From Rubrivivax sp. (lineage in GTDB: Bacteria; Pseudomonadota; Gammaproteobacteria; Burkholderiales; Burkholderiaceae_C), in the NCBI GenBank assembly GCA_019635285.1, contig JAHBZS010000009.1, positions 62,001 through 126,000 of the forward strand: a stretch of DNA of 64,000 bases, given 5' to 3'. Below, one piece after another: positions 1 to 13,130 of this stretch (positions are counted from its first letter, which is position 1; each line of letters opens with the position of its first letter). The notes below the pieces were generated by a model. The model did not search any database. It worked only from the letters and a program-made list of their open reading frames with translations, and was not told where the DNA came from. The position numbers and the translations under genes were made by a program.

Positions 1-314
1 ACCAACGCGAAGGGCGGCAGCGCACTCGGCGGCACCGCGGCCACCGGCGCGGCGGCGGGTGCGGGTATGGGTGCCGAGGCCACCGCGGGCGCCGGTACCG
101 GTGCGGACCCCGGCGCCGCCGTCGGACTGCGCCCCGCCGCGGGGGCCACCGCGGGCGCCGGCGGCGGCAGCTGGGCATTCGACAGCGCGGCCGGGGCCAC
201 GGCCGGCGCCGCGGCCCGCGGACTGGCCGCCGGCGGCGACGCACAGCCGGCCAGCAGGCCCAAGGCCAAAGACAGCGGAGCGGCCCAGCGGGGCGAAGGC
301 AAACAGTGGTGCAT
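1..314 (-). CDS. Probable lipoprotein, N-terminal part only (runs off the left edge)
   Basis: On the minus strand an ATG at 314 opens a frame that continues past position 1, giving about 104 residues. The protein starts MHHCLPSPRWAAPLSLALG and has a lipobox LLAGC near residue 24, so it is predicted to be exported and lipidated at that Cys. The rest is a low-complexity Ala/Pro-rich linker ending in PPSALPPFAL, the kind of tether that precedes a folded domain. That domain lies outside the window. Zinc metalloproteases with a DUF5117 domain in Burkholderiales often begin this way, but this is a guess. A plus-strand open frame over the same bases is rich in Gly/Ala/Thr, has no export signal and looks like a shadow. 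Confidence 0.6.
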   Translation of the reverse strand, partial: MHHCLPSPRWAAPLSLALGLLAGCASPPAASPRAAAPAVAPAALSNAQLPPPAPAVAPAAGRSPTAAPGSAPVPAPAVASAPIPAPAAAPVAAVPPSALPPFAL

Positions 315-384
315 CGACGAACGGCTGCGGGGAAGCGGCGCCTGCGTGGCGGCCCGCCTTACGAGTCCGCGCGAAGGCTTTGGT

Positions 385-1604
385 TCAACGCCCGGACATT
401 GTCCCGCAATGGCCGCGCAACAGGGTGGCGATGCGCGACGCGAGCCACAGGCCGATCAGCGAACAAATGCCGGTCGCCGCCCAGGTCCATTGCCAACCGC
501 CGGCGCGGCTGGCCACCCAGGCCACCAGCGGCGGGCCGGCGAACTGGCCGATCGCCGACCACTGCTGCATCCAGCCGACGGTGGTGGACATCGTGCTCTC
601 GTCGGGCGCCAGCCGCACCGCCAGCGAAAACAGCGTCGCCGGGATCAGCCCGCCGACCATCGAGAACAGCAGCACCGCCCCATAGCGCAGGCTGGCCGGC
701 AGGCCGTGGCCGCCGACCTCGGCATAGGCGGCCACCGCCGCCAGGCCCATGACGATGAAGCCGGTGCTCAGCAGCCGCGTCGGGCGCACGCCGGCGTGCT
801 GCAGGCGCCCCGAGCCGATGTTGCCGAGCATGTTGACCGCCGCGGCCAGCGCCGTCAGCACGCCGGTCAGCGCGCCGGAGATGCCGGCCTGCAGGTAGAT
901 GGCCGGCAGGAAGCCGATCACCGCCAGCCACTGGCCGGCGTAGACCGCGAAGGTCAGCGCCACCAGCCAGGGCCCCCGCGCCGACAGCGTGCGCCGCAGG
1001 CGCTGCCCCCACGGCGAGGCCGCAGCGGCGACCGACGGCGCGCGCAGGTCGGGCACGGCGCGCGCCAGCCACAGCGCCACCGCCAGCGACACGCCGGCCA
1101 GCAGCCACCACCAGGCACGCCAGCCGAAGGCGGCGATCCACAGCGGCCCCGTCAGCAGCGCCAGCGCCGCGCCGAAGGGCATGTAGCTGCCCCAGAAACC
1201 GAGCACGCGGCTCAGCCGCTGTGGCGGCATCAGGCGCCGCACCAGCCCCGGCGCCGGCAGCACCACCAGCAGGAAGCCGAAGCCTTCCAGCACGCGCAGG
1301 GCCATCAGCAGCGCCACGCTCTGCGCCATCGCGCCCAGCGCGCTGGCCGCCGACAGCAGCCCCAGGCCGATGAGCATGCTGCGCTTCAGGCCCAGGCCGT
1401 CGGCCAGCGCACCGAAGGCCACGCCGGCCGCCATGCCCGCGGCCTGCACCAGCGACAACAGGAAACCCGCCTGCAGCAGCGAGATGCCCAGCGCCGCCTG
1501 CAGCGCGGCGATCGCCGGCGGCAGCTTGGCCACGTGCAGCGCGCCGCTGACGCCGGCCAGGATGACGATCGCCGCGGCGCGCTCGGGCGCGGCGGCCGCC
1601 GGCC

Positions 1605-1608
<4 letters not shown>
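385..1608 (-). CDS. MFS transporter
   Basis: 407 residues, about twelve hydrophobic helices, no signal peptide: a major facilitator superfamily secondary transporter of the inner membrane. The first half carries the loop GALADGLGLKRSML between helices 2 and 3, matching the family pattern of an acidic and basic residue pair. Nothing visible defines the substrate. The ATG at 1608 overlaps the stop codon of ettA as ATGA, so the two are probably translated from one mRNA. This choice trims a much longer upstream open frame that only shadows ettA. Family confident, function unknown. Confidence 0.88.
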
Positions 1609-3269
<1,661 letters not shown>

Positions 3270-3349
3270 TGCTTAAGCTCGGACTCGTGGAAAGCGCTGG
3301 CCTTGCGCCGGCGCGAAACCCGTTATTGTCGCCGCATGGAGGATCGGAC

Positions 3350-4951
3350 GTGACCGCCGACGCAGAAACCCGCCGCCCCACCGTCCGCGAGACCACCTTC
3401 GGGCTGCTGCGGGCCTTCGGCCTGACCACGATCTTCGGCAACCCGGGGTCCACCGAGCTGTCGATGTTCCTCGACTTCCCGCGCGACTTCCGCTACGTGC
3501 TGGGGCTGCAGGAATCGGTGGTCGTCGGCATGGCCGACGGCTATGCGCAGGCCACGCGCAACGCCGCGTTCGTCAACCTGCATTCGGCCGTCGGCGTGGG
3601 CCATGCGATGGGCGCGATCTTCACCGCCTACCGCAACCGCACGCCGCTGCTCATCACCGCCGGCCAGCAGGCGCGCGGCATCCTGCCCTACGACCCCTTC
3701 CTGTCGTCGGTGCGCGCCACCGAGCTGCCGCGGCCCTACGTCAAGTGGGCGGTGGAGCCGGCGCGCGCCGCCGATGTGCCGCAGGCCATCGCCCGCGCCT
3801 ACTACCTGGCGATGATGCCGCCGCGCGGGCCGGTGCTGGTGTCGGTGCCGGCCGACGACTGGAGCCTGCCGGCCGAGCCCGTGCAGCCCCGCGTGGTGAG
3901 CCGCGCGCTGCGGCCCGAGCCGGCCTTGATCGGGCAGATCGCCGCGGCCCTGGACGCGGCCGAACGCCCGGCCTTCGTCGTCGGCGCGGCCATCGACCGC
4001 GACGGCGCTTGGGGACCGACCGTGCAGCTGGCCGAGGCGCACCACGCGCGCGTGTTCCACGCGCCGATGTCGGGGCGCTGCGGCTTCCCCAGCGACCACC
4101 CGCTGTTCGCCGGCTACCTGCCGCCGATGCGCGAGCGCATCGTCGACAAGCTCACCGGCCACGACTACGTGCTGGTCATCGGCGCGCCGGCCTTCACCTA
4201 CCACGTCGACGGATCGGGCCCCTTCCTGCCCGCGGGCACGCGGCTCGGCCAGCTCATCGACGACCCCGACATCGCCGCCTGGGCGCCGGTGGGCAACGCC
4301 GCGCTGTGCAGCATCGCGCTGGGCCTGCAGGACCTGCTGGCGCTGTCGAAGCCGCCGCGGCGGCCGCCTCCGCCGCCGCGGCCACCGCCGGCGCGCGCCG
4401 AGCCGCCGGCCGTGGGCGAGCGCCTGTCGGTGGACTACGTGCTGCAGACGCTGGCTGAAATGCGCCGCCCCGACAGCATCATCGTCGAGGAGGCGCCGAG
4501 TTCGCGGCCGGTGATGCACGAGCGGCTGCCGATCCTGCAGGCCGAGACCTTCCACGAGATGTGCAGCGGCGGCCTGGGCTTCGGCCTGTCGGCCGCAGTG
4601 GGCGTGGCGCTGGCCGAGCCGACGCGGCGCGTCATCGCGCTGATCGGCGACGGCTCGGCGATGTACAGCATCCAGTCGCTGTGGAACGCCGCGCAGGCGC
4701 GGCTGCCGATGGCCATCCTGATCCTGAAGAACCGCCGCTATGCGGCGCTGCAGAACTTCGCACCGCAGTTCGGCTTCGCGGCGGGCGACCGGGTCGAAGG
4801 CAGCGACCTGCCGGGCCTGGACTTCGTGGCGCTGGCCGCCGGCCAGGGCGTGGCCGGGCAGCGCGTGGCAACGGCGGCGCAACTGCAGGAGTGGCTGCCG
4901 CGGGCGCTGAACGCCAGCGCGCCGATGTTGCTCGAGATCGAGATCGCTTGA
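3350..4951 (+). CDS. mdlC: Benzoylformate decarboxylase-like ThDP enzyme
   Basis: 533 residues from a GTG start preceded by GGAGGA at 3338-3343. An ATG at 3336 is out of frame and stops at once. The three ThDP-enzyme domains are present. Residues that align with the Pseudomonas putida enzyme are Ser34 (FGNPGS), Glu55 (LQE) and His78 (NLHS), plus the later FPSDHPLF histidine, all with a constant offset. The cofactor motif is [10 protein letters not shown] followed by LKNRRY, where other members have NNGTY. The reaction expected is nonoxidative decarboxylation of benzoylformate or a related 2-keto acid. Unusual is a linker between the second and third domains with runs of Pro and Arg at about 4350-4400. 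A Bug-type binding protein follows 26 bp later and suggests uptake and breakdown of an aromatic or keto acid. Confidence 0.85.
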   Translation: MTADAETRRPTVRETTFGLLRAFGLTTIFGNPGSTELSMFLDFPRDFRYVLGLQESVVVGMADGYAQATRNAAFVNLHSAVGVGHAMGAIFTAYRNRTPLLITAGQQARGILPYDPFLSSVRATELPRPYVKWAVEPARAADVPQAIARAYYLAMMPPRGPVLVSVPADDWSLPAEPVQPRVVSRALRPEPALIGQIAAALDAAERPAFVVGAAIDRDGAWGPTVQLAEAHHARVFHAPMSGRCGFPSDHPLFAGYLPPMRERIVDKLTGHDYVLVIGAPAFTYHVDGSGPFLPAGTRLGQLIDDPDIAAWAPVGNAALCSIALGLQDLLALSKPPRRPPPPPRPPPARAEPPAVGERLSVDYVLQTLAEMRRPDSIIVEEAPSSRPVMHERLPILQAETFHEMCSGGLGFGLSAAVGVALAEPTRRVIALIGDGSAMYSIQSLWNAAQARLPMAILILKNRRYAALQNFAPQFGFAAGDRVEGSDLPGLDFVALAAGQGVAGQRVATAAQLQEWLPRALNASAPMLLEIEIA

Positions 4952-4977
4952 GTCCCCCACCGAACCAGGAGACGACG

Positions 4978-5943
4978 ATGACCCGATGGCTGCAACTGAT
5001 CGCGCTGACGCTGGCCTGCAGCGTCGCGCCCGCCGCGTGGGCCCAGCCCTGGCCGAGCAAGCCGATCAGGATCGTCGTCAACTTCCCGCCCGGCGGCGCG
5101 GCCGACCAGATCGCACGCGCCGTCGCGCCGCAGCTGCAGGCGGCGCTGGGCCAGCCGGTGGTGGTGGAGAACCGTGCGGGCTCCGGCGGCAACATTGGCG
5201 GCGAGGCGGTGGCCAAGTCGCCGCCCGACGGCTACACCTTGCTGATGAGCAGCGGCGGCATGGTCTCGGTCAACCCGCACATCTACGCCAAGATGCCCTT
5301 CGACCCGGCCAAGGACCTGGTGCCGGTGGCCGCGGCGGCGCGTGTGCTGGTGTTCCTGGTGGTGCGCAGCGAGAACCCGTCCAAGGACTTCAAGGCCTTC
5401 CTCGCCGACCTGAAGGCGCACCCGGGGCAGCGCAGCTTCGGCTCGCCGGGCAACGGCAGCTCGCCGCACCTGGCGGCCGAGATGATGAAGAGCCAGACCA
5501 ACGTCTTCGCGGTGCACGTGCCGTACCGCGGCGCGGCGCCGGCGCTGACCGACCTGCTGGGCGGCCAGATCGATTTCCTCTTCGACCCCGGCATCGCCAT
5601 CCCGCACATCAAGGCCGGCAAGCTGCGCCTGCTGGCGGTGGGCAGCCCGCAGCGCTCGCCGCTGTTCCCCGACGTGCCCACCTTGGACGAGCTGGGCCTG
5701 AAGGGCTTCGACGCCGACACCGTGTTCGGCTTCTACGCGCCGGCCGGCACGCCCGAGCCGATCATCGGCCGGCTCAACGCCGAGATCAACCGCAGCCTGG
5801 GCACGACAGCGCTGCAGGAGCGCATCGCCGCCATCGGCGGCGTGCCCGCGCCGATGAGCCCGGCGCAGTTCGCCGCCAAGGCGGCCGAGGATTCGAAGCG
5901 CTTCGGCGCCATCATCAAGGAGCGCAAGATCACCGGGGATTGA
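4978..5943 (+). CDS. Bug/TctC-family tripartite tricarboxylate transporter substrate-binding protein
   Basis: 321 residues with a Sec signal peptide cleaved after AAWA near residue 22. The mature protein begins [18 protein letters not shown], the hallmark of Bug proteins, and continues with [40 protein letters not shown] and DVPTLDELG. It is a periplasmic two-lobe binding protein for carboxylated ligands. AGGAGA lies ten bases before the ATG. No TctA/TctB membrane genes are nearby, as is usual for the many orphan Bug proteins of Burkholderiales. Its position behind the decarboxylase-like gene suggests an aromatic or 2-keto acid ligand, which is inference. Confidence 0.93.
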   Translation: MTRWLQLIALTLACSVAPAAWAQPWPSKPIRIVVNFPPGGAADQIARAVAPQLQAALGQPVVVENRAGSGGNIGGEAVAKSPPDGYTLLMSSGGMVSVNPHIYAKMPFDPAKDLVPVAAAARVLVFLVVRSENPSKDFKAFLADLKAHPGQRSFGSPGNGSSPHLAAEMMKSQTNVFAVHVPYRGAAPALTDLLGGQIDFLFDPGIAIPHIKAGKLRLLAVGSPQRSPLFPDVPTLDELGLKGFDADTVFGFYAPAGTPEPIIGRLNAEINRSLGTTALQERIAAIGGVPAPMSPAQFAAKAAEDSKRFGAIIKERKITGD

Positions 5944-5986
5944 GCGGCGCCGCGGGCCTGAGCCGGCACGCGCGGGCCTGGCCCGC

Positions 5987-5992
5987 TAGAAT
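5987..5992 (+). promoter_or_regulatory. Possible -10 element upstream of rhlE
   Basis: TAGAAT stands about 140 bp before the helicase start in a 189 bp gene-free stretch. It resembles the -10 box seen before many Burkholderiales genes. No convincing -35 hexamer is found 16-18 bp upstream, so this is weak. If real it leaves a long leader, as is common for cold-inducible helicase genes. Confidence 0.28.
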
Positions 5993-6132
5993 GCGCGCCG
6001 TGGCGTGGCTTCCAGTCGCCGTGCCGCAGTCGCTTCCGACATTTCGTCCGTCCTCGCCCTGCAGACTGGTGGGCCCGCCACGGGCTGCCGCAGGCCGCGA
6101 ACATGGCTCCCGCAGGAGCCCGATCTTTCCAC

Positions 6133-7710
<1,578 letters not shown>

Positions 7711-8536
7711 AGGCCGGGCTGAGCCCGGGCGACATGAGCCTGCTGCGCTTCGCGCCGGGCGCGCTGCTGACCTTGCCGTTGCTGTGGCGCTGGGGCTGGC
7801 GCAACCTGGCCGGCATCGGCTGGGGCCGCGGGCTGCTGCTGGCGGCGCTGGCCGGGCCGGGCTTCAGCCTGCTGTTCATGAGCGGTTTCACGCTGGCGCC
7901 GCTGGCCCATGGCGCGGTCATCGCGCCGGCCGCGCAGATGCTGTCCAGCATGGTGCTGGCGACCGCGCTGCAGCAGCAGGCGCTGACCCGCGACAGCCTG
8001 TGGGGTGCCGGCTTCGTGCTGCTGGGCCTGCTGTGCATGGGCGGCGACAGCCTGCTGCACGGCGAAGGCCGCGCCACCTTGCTGGGGGACCTGCTGTTCG
8101 CGCTGGCCGGCTTCTGCTGGGGCCTGTTCGGCACGCTGTCGCGGCAATGGCAGGTCGACCCGCTGCGCGTCACGGTGGTCGTGGTGGTGATGTCCTTCCT
8201 GATGTTCACGCCGCCCTTCCTGGTGCTGGGCGATCTGCGCGGGCTGACCCAGGTCAGCGTCGGCTTCCTGGTGCTGCAGATCGTGGCCCAGGGCTTGGGC
8301 GCAGGCCTCGTGGCCATGCTCGCCTACAGCCGCGCGGCGGCGCTGCTGGGCGCCGGGCGCGCCGCCTTCTTCGGCGCGCTGGTGCCGGGTGCCGCGTCGC
8401 TGCTGGCCATTCCGGTACTGCACGAGGTGCCTTCGGCGCTGCAGGTGGCCGGCATCGTGGCCGTGGTCTGCGGCCTGCTCATCGCCTTCGGCGCGCTGCG
8501 TTTCTGGCTGGAGCGCCGGCGCGCGTGACGGGCCCG

Positions 8537-8555
8537 CGCGGCGGCCTTCGCCGCG
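8537..8555. terminator. GC-rich hairpin between convergent genes
   Basis: CGCGGCG, a five-base loop GCCTT and CGCCGCG form a perfect 7 bp stem between the convergent EamA and GNAT genes. There is no T-run on either side, so it would be at best a weak or Rho-assisted stop. Confidence 0.35.
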
Positions 8556-8598
8556 CTGCGTTGGACCCGCGATGATCGGCTCGGCGCTGCGCCTGGGC

Positions 8599-9171
8599 TC
8601 AGGGATAGACCGCCGGCGCCGGCGGCGCGGCCGCATCCAGGTCCATCACCACGTGCACCACGCCGTCCTCGATGCGCGAGCGCAGCGGCAGGCCGCAGCG
8701 CTGGAAGACCTTGAGCATCGGCTTGTTGGCCATCAGCACCTCGGCTTCGAAGCGGCCGATGCCGTGCTCGCGGCCGATCTGCGTGAGCAGCCGCATGAAC
8801 AGCCCCGACAGGCCCTGGCCGTGGTAGTCCTCTTCGATGGTGAAGGACACCTCGGCGGTGGGCGGCGCGCCTGGCCGGTCGAGCACGGTGTAGGCGCCGC
8901 CGCCGATGATGGTTTCCTCGGCGCCCTCGCCGATCGTCGCCACCAGCACCACCGCATGCACGAAGTCGCTGCCTTCGATGCGGCCCAGGTCGGCCTCGTT
9001 GAGGTCCTTCTTGGCGCTGAAGAAGCGCGTGTAGATGGTCTCCGGCTCCAGCTTGCGGAAGGCGGCGATGACGCGCTGCCGGTCGTCGGGGCGGATCGAA
9101 CGGATGCACACCGGCGTGCCGTTGCGCAGCTGCGCCATCTGGCTGAAGTGGGGGGAAGCCGCGTCACTCAT
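8599..9171 (-). CDS. GNAT-family N-acetyltransferase
   Basis: 190 residues with the Gcn5-related acetyltransferase fold. The N-terminus resembles the acetyltransferase domain of acetyl-CoA synthetase-type GNATs: RIRPDDRQRVIAAFRKLEPETIYTRFF is only partly quoted here as IRPDDRQRVIAAF. The acetyl-CoA pyrophosphate loop appears as EEDYHGQGLSGLFMRLL (Q/R-x-x-G-x-G/A type), followed by the beta-bulge region RFEAEVLMANKPMLKVFQRCG. Family members acetylate lysines or small amines; the target is unknown. The ATG at 9171 overlaps the end of the amylase gene by 8 bp, so the pair is probably one operon. Confidence 0.87.
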   Translation of the reverse strand: MSDAASPHFSQMAQLRNGTPVCIRSIRPDDRQRVIAAFRKLEPETIYTRFFSAKKDLNEADLGRIEGSDFVHAVVLVATIGEGAEETIIGGGAYTVLDRPGAPPTAEVSFTIEEDYHGQGLSGLFMRLLTQIGREHGIGRFEAEVLMANKPMLKVFQRCGLPLRSRIEDGVVHVVMDLDAAAPPAPAVYP

Positions 9172-10651
9172 CGGCGGCATTCTGCACTTCGAACACATGG
9201 TGGCCCCAGGGCGGCAGGTCGACGTATAGGCCGCGCGCCTGCAGGTCGTCGCCGGGACGTTCGTAGACCGCGTCGCCGAGCAGGTCGCACCAGCGCCAGC
9301 CACGCCCGGCCAGCTCGGGCCAGGGCAGCTGCACGAAGCACTGGCCCTGCTGCGGCGCGTAGTTGACCACCACGCACAGCCGCGGCGCACCGGGCCGTTC
9401 CCACTGCCAGGCGATGAACTGCTGCACGCTCGAGTTGCCGCCCCAGGCTTCGTGGCAGTCGAGCAGCGACCATTGCCCGTCGCGCAGCACCGGCCGGCGC
9501 AGCAGTTCCAGAAGCCGCGCATAGAAGGCCGCCAGACGGGCGTCCACCGGCTCCTGCGGCGCGCGCACCAGATGCGGCGACACGCGCACGCGATGGCCCT
9601 CGCACTGGCCCTGCTGGAAAAAGCGCAGCCCCGGCGTGCAGTAGGTGATGACCGCCGCCGCGGCATGCACGTCGGCGGCGAAGCTGGCCGCCGCGCGGGG
9701 TTCGTCGTGGTTCTCCAGGAAACGCGCCAGACGGTCCTGGTAGTCCAGCCCGGCCTGCAGGTGGGCGCGCACCGGCGGCGCCTGCAGCGCGCGCAGCCGG
9801 TCGAGCAGGCGCTTGTCGCTGCAGTGATTGAAGCCCTGCTGCTGCAGCGTCCATTCCAGGTCCCAGTAGACCTCGGCCAGGAACTCGAAGTCCGGCTGCC
9901 GGTGCCGCAGCGCGCCGATGGCCTTGGGCCAGAAGGGCTGGCTGCGCACACCCCAGGTGCGCTCGAAGACGTCGGGCAGCAGCAGCATGGCCATGTCGCA
10001 GCGCAGGCCGTCGCACTGGCCGGCAATGCGCTGCAGCTCGCCGATCATCGCCTGCTGCAGCTGGGCGCGGCCGTAGTTCAGTTGCAGCGTGTCCGGCCAG
10101 CCGTCGAAGTACGGGTCGCGGCCGTGCGCCAGGATCAGCACGCCGCTCTTCGTGCGCAGCCGCACCCAGTTCTGCGGGGCCGCCGCCATCTCGGCCGCCG
10201 TGCCCTGGATGAAGAACTCGGGGTGGGCGTCGACCCACGGATGGTCCAGCGCCACGTGGTTGGGCACGAAGTCCAGCGTCAGCTTCAGGCCGCGCGCGCG
10301 CAGCCGCGCGCGCAGCCGTGCCAGCGCAGCGTCGCCGCCCAGGCCTGAGTGCACGCTGTAGGCCTGCACGGCGAAACCCGAGCCGGCGATGTCCTCCTCG
10401 CGCAGGTCGGGCAAGCTGCGCTCGAACTCGCGCCGCCAGTCGGCCTGGCCGCGCGACACGCGCTGGCCCGCCGGGCCGGTCTGCCACACGCTGAGCAGCC
10501 AGACCCAGTCGAAGCCCTGCGCCGCCAGCTGGTCGAGCTCGGCATCGGCGATGTCGTCCAGCGTGGCGGCGCGGCCGAGCGTGCGCGACAGCGCCGTGAG
10601 GTGCACGCGGGTGTTGATCTGCAGCAGCGACGGGTAGCGCGCGGGGCTCAT
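9164..10651 (-). CDS. GH13 alpha-amylase-family glycoside hydrolase
   Basis: 495 residues with the four GH13 regions: DFVPNHV (I), GLRCDMA with the nucleophile Asp (II), FLAEVYW with the acid/base Glu (III) and FLENHDEPR with the transition-state Asp (IV). There is no signal peptide, so it acts in the cytoplasm on glycogen-like or malto-oligosaccharide substrates. The C-terminus has the small beta domain expected (CVVVNYAPQQGQ). The N-terminus SLLQINTRVHLTALSR is shared with proteins annotated as amylase or trehalose-related in Burkholderiales. Start ATG at 10651 overlaps the stop of a 45-codon ORF as ATGA, and the downstream end overlaps the GNAT gene. Confidence 0.88.
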   Translation of the reverse strand: MSPARYPSLLQINTRVHLTALSRTLGRAATLDDIADAELDQLAAQGFDWVWLLSVWQTGPAGQRVSRGQADWRREFERSLPDLREEDIAGSGFAVQAYSVHSGLGGDAALARLRARLRARGLKLTLDFVPNHVALDHPWVDAHPEFFIQGTAAEMAAAPQNWVRLRTKSGVLILAHGRDPYFDGWPDTLQLNYGRAQLQQAMIGELQRIAGQCDGLRCDMAMLLLPDVFERTWGVRSQPFWPKAIGALRHRQPDFEFLAEVYWDLEWTLQQQGFNHCSDKRLLDRLRALQAPPVRAHLQAGLDYQDRLARFLENHDEPRAAASFAADVHAAAAVITYCTPGLRFFQQGQCEGHRVRVSPHLVRAPQEPVDARLAAFYARLLELLRRPVLRDGQWSLLDCHEAWGGNSSVQQFIAWQWERPGAPRLCVVVNYAPQQGQCFVQLPWPELAGRGWRWCDLLGDAVYERPGDDLQARGLYVDLPPWGHHVFEVQNAADE

Positions 10652-10785
10652 GCCTTGCTCCAAATGCGCCCGCCCGGCCTGAGCACGCGGTTCCGGTGCT
10701 GGCTCGGGCACGGGCCCCCTTTCGTCCAGTCGGCGCGGCCCGCGCGCGCCTCGTCGAGCCGCTGCTTCTGCGCATCCATGGTCAT
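10648..10785 (-). pseudogene. 45-codon ORF coupled to the amylase gene, possible remnant of a larger glycosidase gene
   Basis: An ATG at 10785 has AGGAG nine bases upstream, the best ribosome site in this area. The ORF begins MTMDAQKQRLDEARAGRADW and ends RIWSKA, its stop overlapping the amylase start as ATGA. The start resembles, from memory, the first residues of MGH1/GH63-type glucosidases (RL...DW.+WGP), after which the sequence diverges. It could be a real small protein, a leader for translational coupling, or what is left of a deleted glycosidase gene. The deletion idea is inference. Confidence 0.45.
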
Positions 10786-10946
10786 GGTCGTCGACTCCTG
10801 AGGCGTGCGGCATGAGTATCGGCGAAGGCGCGGCTTCCGCCGAGGGCGCCAAGCGGATTGCCGCACCGCAACATCAACGTCATCCAGACGCGGATAATCG
10901 GCCGCGCGAGGGGGCGCGCCGGGCGCACCCGGGGTCGAGGATGCAG

Positions 10947-13130
10947 ATGGCGAAGACACCTTCCGGTCCATGGACGCTGCCGCCGGCAGCGCAAGCCGCC
11001 ACCGACTACTGGATCGATGCCTGGCAGCGCTCGGTCCTGACCTGGGACCTGCTGCGCCAGCGCGGCAACCAATACCTGGAGCACGAGCGCAACGGCAACC
11101 CGCCGGTGCTGGTCTTCGACTACGAGACGGTGCTCGACGGCCGCGAGCTGGCGCGGCCGGCCAACTATGCGCTGGTGCGCATCAAGCCACCGGCCGGCTG
11201 CCCGAAGCCCGATGCGGCCAAGCGCCCCTTCGTGGTCATCGACCCGCGCGCCGGGCACGGCCCGGGCATCGGCGGCTTCAAGATGGACAGCGAGATCGGC
11301 ATCGCGCTGCAGTTGGGCCACCCCTGCTACTTCGTGATGTTCTATCCGCAGCCGGTGCCGGGCCAGACCATCGAGTCGGTGTGCGCCGCCGAAGTGCAGT
11401 TCCTGCGCCGGGTGAACGAGTTGCACCCCCAGGCGGACAAGCCCTTCGTCATCGGCAACTGCCAGGGCGGCTGGGCGCTGCTGATGCTGGCGGCGCTGGC
11501 GCCGGACGAAGTGGGGCCGCTGCTGCTGGCCGGCTCGCCGGTGTCGTACTGGGCCGGCGTGGAAGGCAAGAACCCGATGCGCTATTCGGGCGGGCTGATG
11601 GGCGGCACCTGGCTGGCGTCGCTGGCCGGCGACATCGGCCACGGCAAGTTCGACGGCGCGTACCTGGTCAACAACTTCGAGAACCTGAACCCGTCCAACA
11701 CCTACTGGAGCAAGCTCTACAACCTGTACGCCAAGGTGGACACCGAGGGCGAGCGCTTCCTGGAGTTCGAGAAGTGGTGGGGCGGCCACTACCTGCTCAA
11801 CAAGGAAGAGATGGAGTGGATCTCGCAGAACCTGTTCGTCGGCAACAAGCTGTCGCGCGGCGAAGTGCAGTCCTTCGACGGCCAGCACCGCGTGGACCTG
11901 CGCAACATCCGCACGCCGATCATCGTCTTCGCCTCGTGGGGCGACAACATCACGCCGCCGCAGCAGGCGCTGAACTGGATTGCCGACCTGTACGACAGCG
12001 TCGACGAGATCCGCCTGAACGAGCAGACCATCGTCTACTGCCTGCACGAGAAGATCGGCCACCTGGGCATCTTCGTGTCGGCCGGCGTGGCGCGGCGCGA
12101 AACCTCCGAGCTGGCCAGCGCGCTGGAGCTGATCGACACGCTGCCGCCGGGGCTGTACGAGGCGGTGATCCAGGACACCACGCCCGACATGCCCGGGCTG
12201 CAGTACCTGGAAGGGCGCTACCTGATCCAGTTCGTGCCGCGCGACATCGCCGACATCCTGGCGCTGGACGACGGCCGGGGCGACGAGCAGGCCTTCGAGG
12301 TGGTCAAGCGCGTGTCGCAGATCAACCAGAGCCTGTACGACCGCTTCGGCTCGCCGGTCGTCAAGGCGTGGTCCAGCGAAGCCTTGGCGCGATGGCTGCG
12401 CGAGACCAACCCGGCGCGCGCCGAGCGCTGGCTGTTGTCCGACGCCAACCCGGCCATGGCCTGGGTCAAGTGGGCCGCCGATGCGGTGCGCCAGCAGCGC
12501 CTGCCGGTGGCAGACGACAACCCCTGGCGGCAGGCCGAGCGCCGCATGTCGACGCAGATCGAGCAGGCGCTGGACCAGGTGCGCGACGCGCGCGACGAGA
12601 TGGCCGAGCGGATGTTCAAGGCCCTGTACGGCTCGCCCTGGCTGTCGGCCGCCGTGGGCATCGACGACCCGGCCAGCCCGCCCGCCAAGGCGGCCAACTG
12701 GGAGCAGCAGGAGCTGCGGCGCATGAAGCGCCTGGCCGCCGAGGCGCAGTTCGAGCAGGGCACGCTGCTCGACGCCTGGGCGCGCATGCTGCTGTACATC
12801 GGCAACGAGCAGCGCGTGGTCGACGAGCGGCCCTTCAACATGATGCAGCGCCTGATCGCCGAAATGCAGCCGGCGCGTGCGCCGACGCTGGCGGCGCTGA
12901 AGGCCGCGATCAAGCGCCAGGCCTACCTGCTGGCGCTGGACGAGGAGCGCGCCATCGAGGCGCTGCCGCGGCTGGTGCCCGGCATCGACGAACGCCGCCG
13001 CGGCCTGGCCGCCGCGCGCACCGTGGTGGCGGCGCGCGGCCAGCCCAGCGCCTACCAGGAAGAGCGCTGCCGCCGCGTCGCCCACGTGCTCGGCCTGGAC
13101 AAGCCGGCGCGACGGCGCAAGTCCGCATGA
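10947..13130 (+). CDS. DUF3141 protein (PHA-synthase-like alpha/beta hydrolase)
   Basis: 727 residues. The first half is an alpha/beta hydrolase resembling PhaC: VFDYETVLDGRELARP is typical, and the nucleophile box is GNCQG with Cys172, the Cys-type lipase box of polyhydroxyalkanoate synthases. Later SWGDNITPP and LHEKIGHLGIF carry the expected Asp and His. The C-terminal half is helical, charged and specific to DUF3141. ATG at 10947 is chosen because GAGG lies six bases upstream; ATG at 10941 is possible. In many proteobacteria this gene precedes a phosphate acetyltransferase, ackA and fabI. Here ackA and fabI follow but the acetyltransferase is absent. The biochemical role is not established. 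Confidence 0.88.
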   Translation: MAKTPSGPWTLPPAAQAATDYWIDAWQRSVLTWDLLRQRGNQYLEHERNGNPPVLVFDYETVLDGRELARPANYALVRIKPPAGCPKPDAAKRPFVVIDPRAGHGPGIGGFKMDSEIGIALQLGHPCYFVMFYPQPVPGQTIESVCAAEVQFLRRVNELHPQADKPFVIGNCQGGWALLMLAALAPDEVGPLLLAGSPVSYWAGVEGKNPMRYSGGLMGGTWLASLAGDIGHGKFDGAYLVNNFENLNPSNTYWSKLYNLYAKVDTEGERFLEFEKWWGGHYLLNKEEMEWISQNLFVGNKLSRGEVQSFDGQHRVDLRNIRTPIIVFASWGDNITPPQQALNWIADLYDSVDEIRLNEQTIVYCLHEKIGHLGIFVSAGVARRETSELASALELIDTLPPGLYEAVIQDTTPDMPGLQYLEGRYLIQFVPRDIADILALDDGRGDEQAFEVVKRVSQINQSLYDRFGSPVVKAWSSEALARWLRETNPARAERWLLSDANPAMAWVKWAADAVRQQRLPVADDNPWRQAERRMSTQIEQALDQVRDARDEMAERMFKALYGSPWLSAAVGIDDPASPPAKAANWEQQELRRMKRLAAEAQFEQGTLLDAWARMLLYIGNEQRVVDERPFNMMQRLIAEMQPARAPTLAALKAAIKRQAYLLALDEERAIEALPRLVPGIDERRRGLAAARTVVAARGQPSAYQEERCRRVAHVLGLDKPARRRKSA

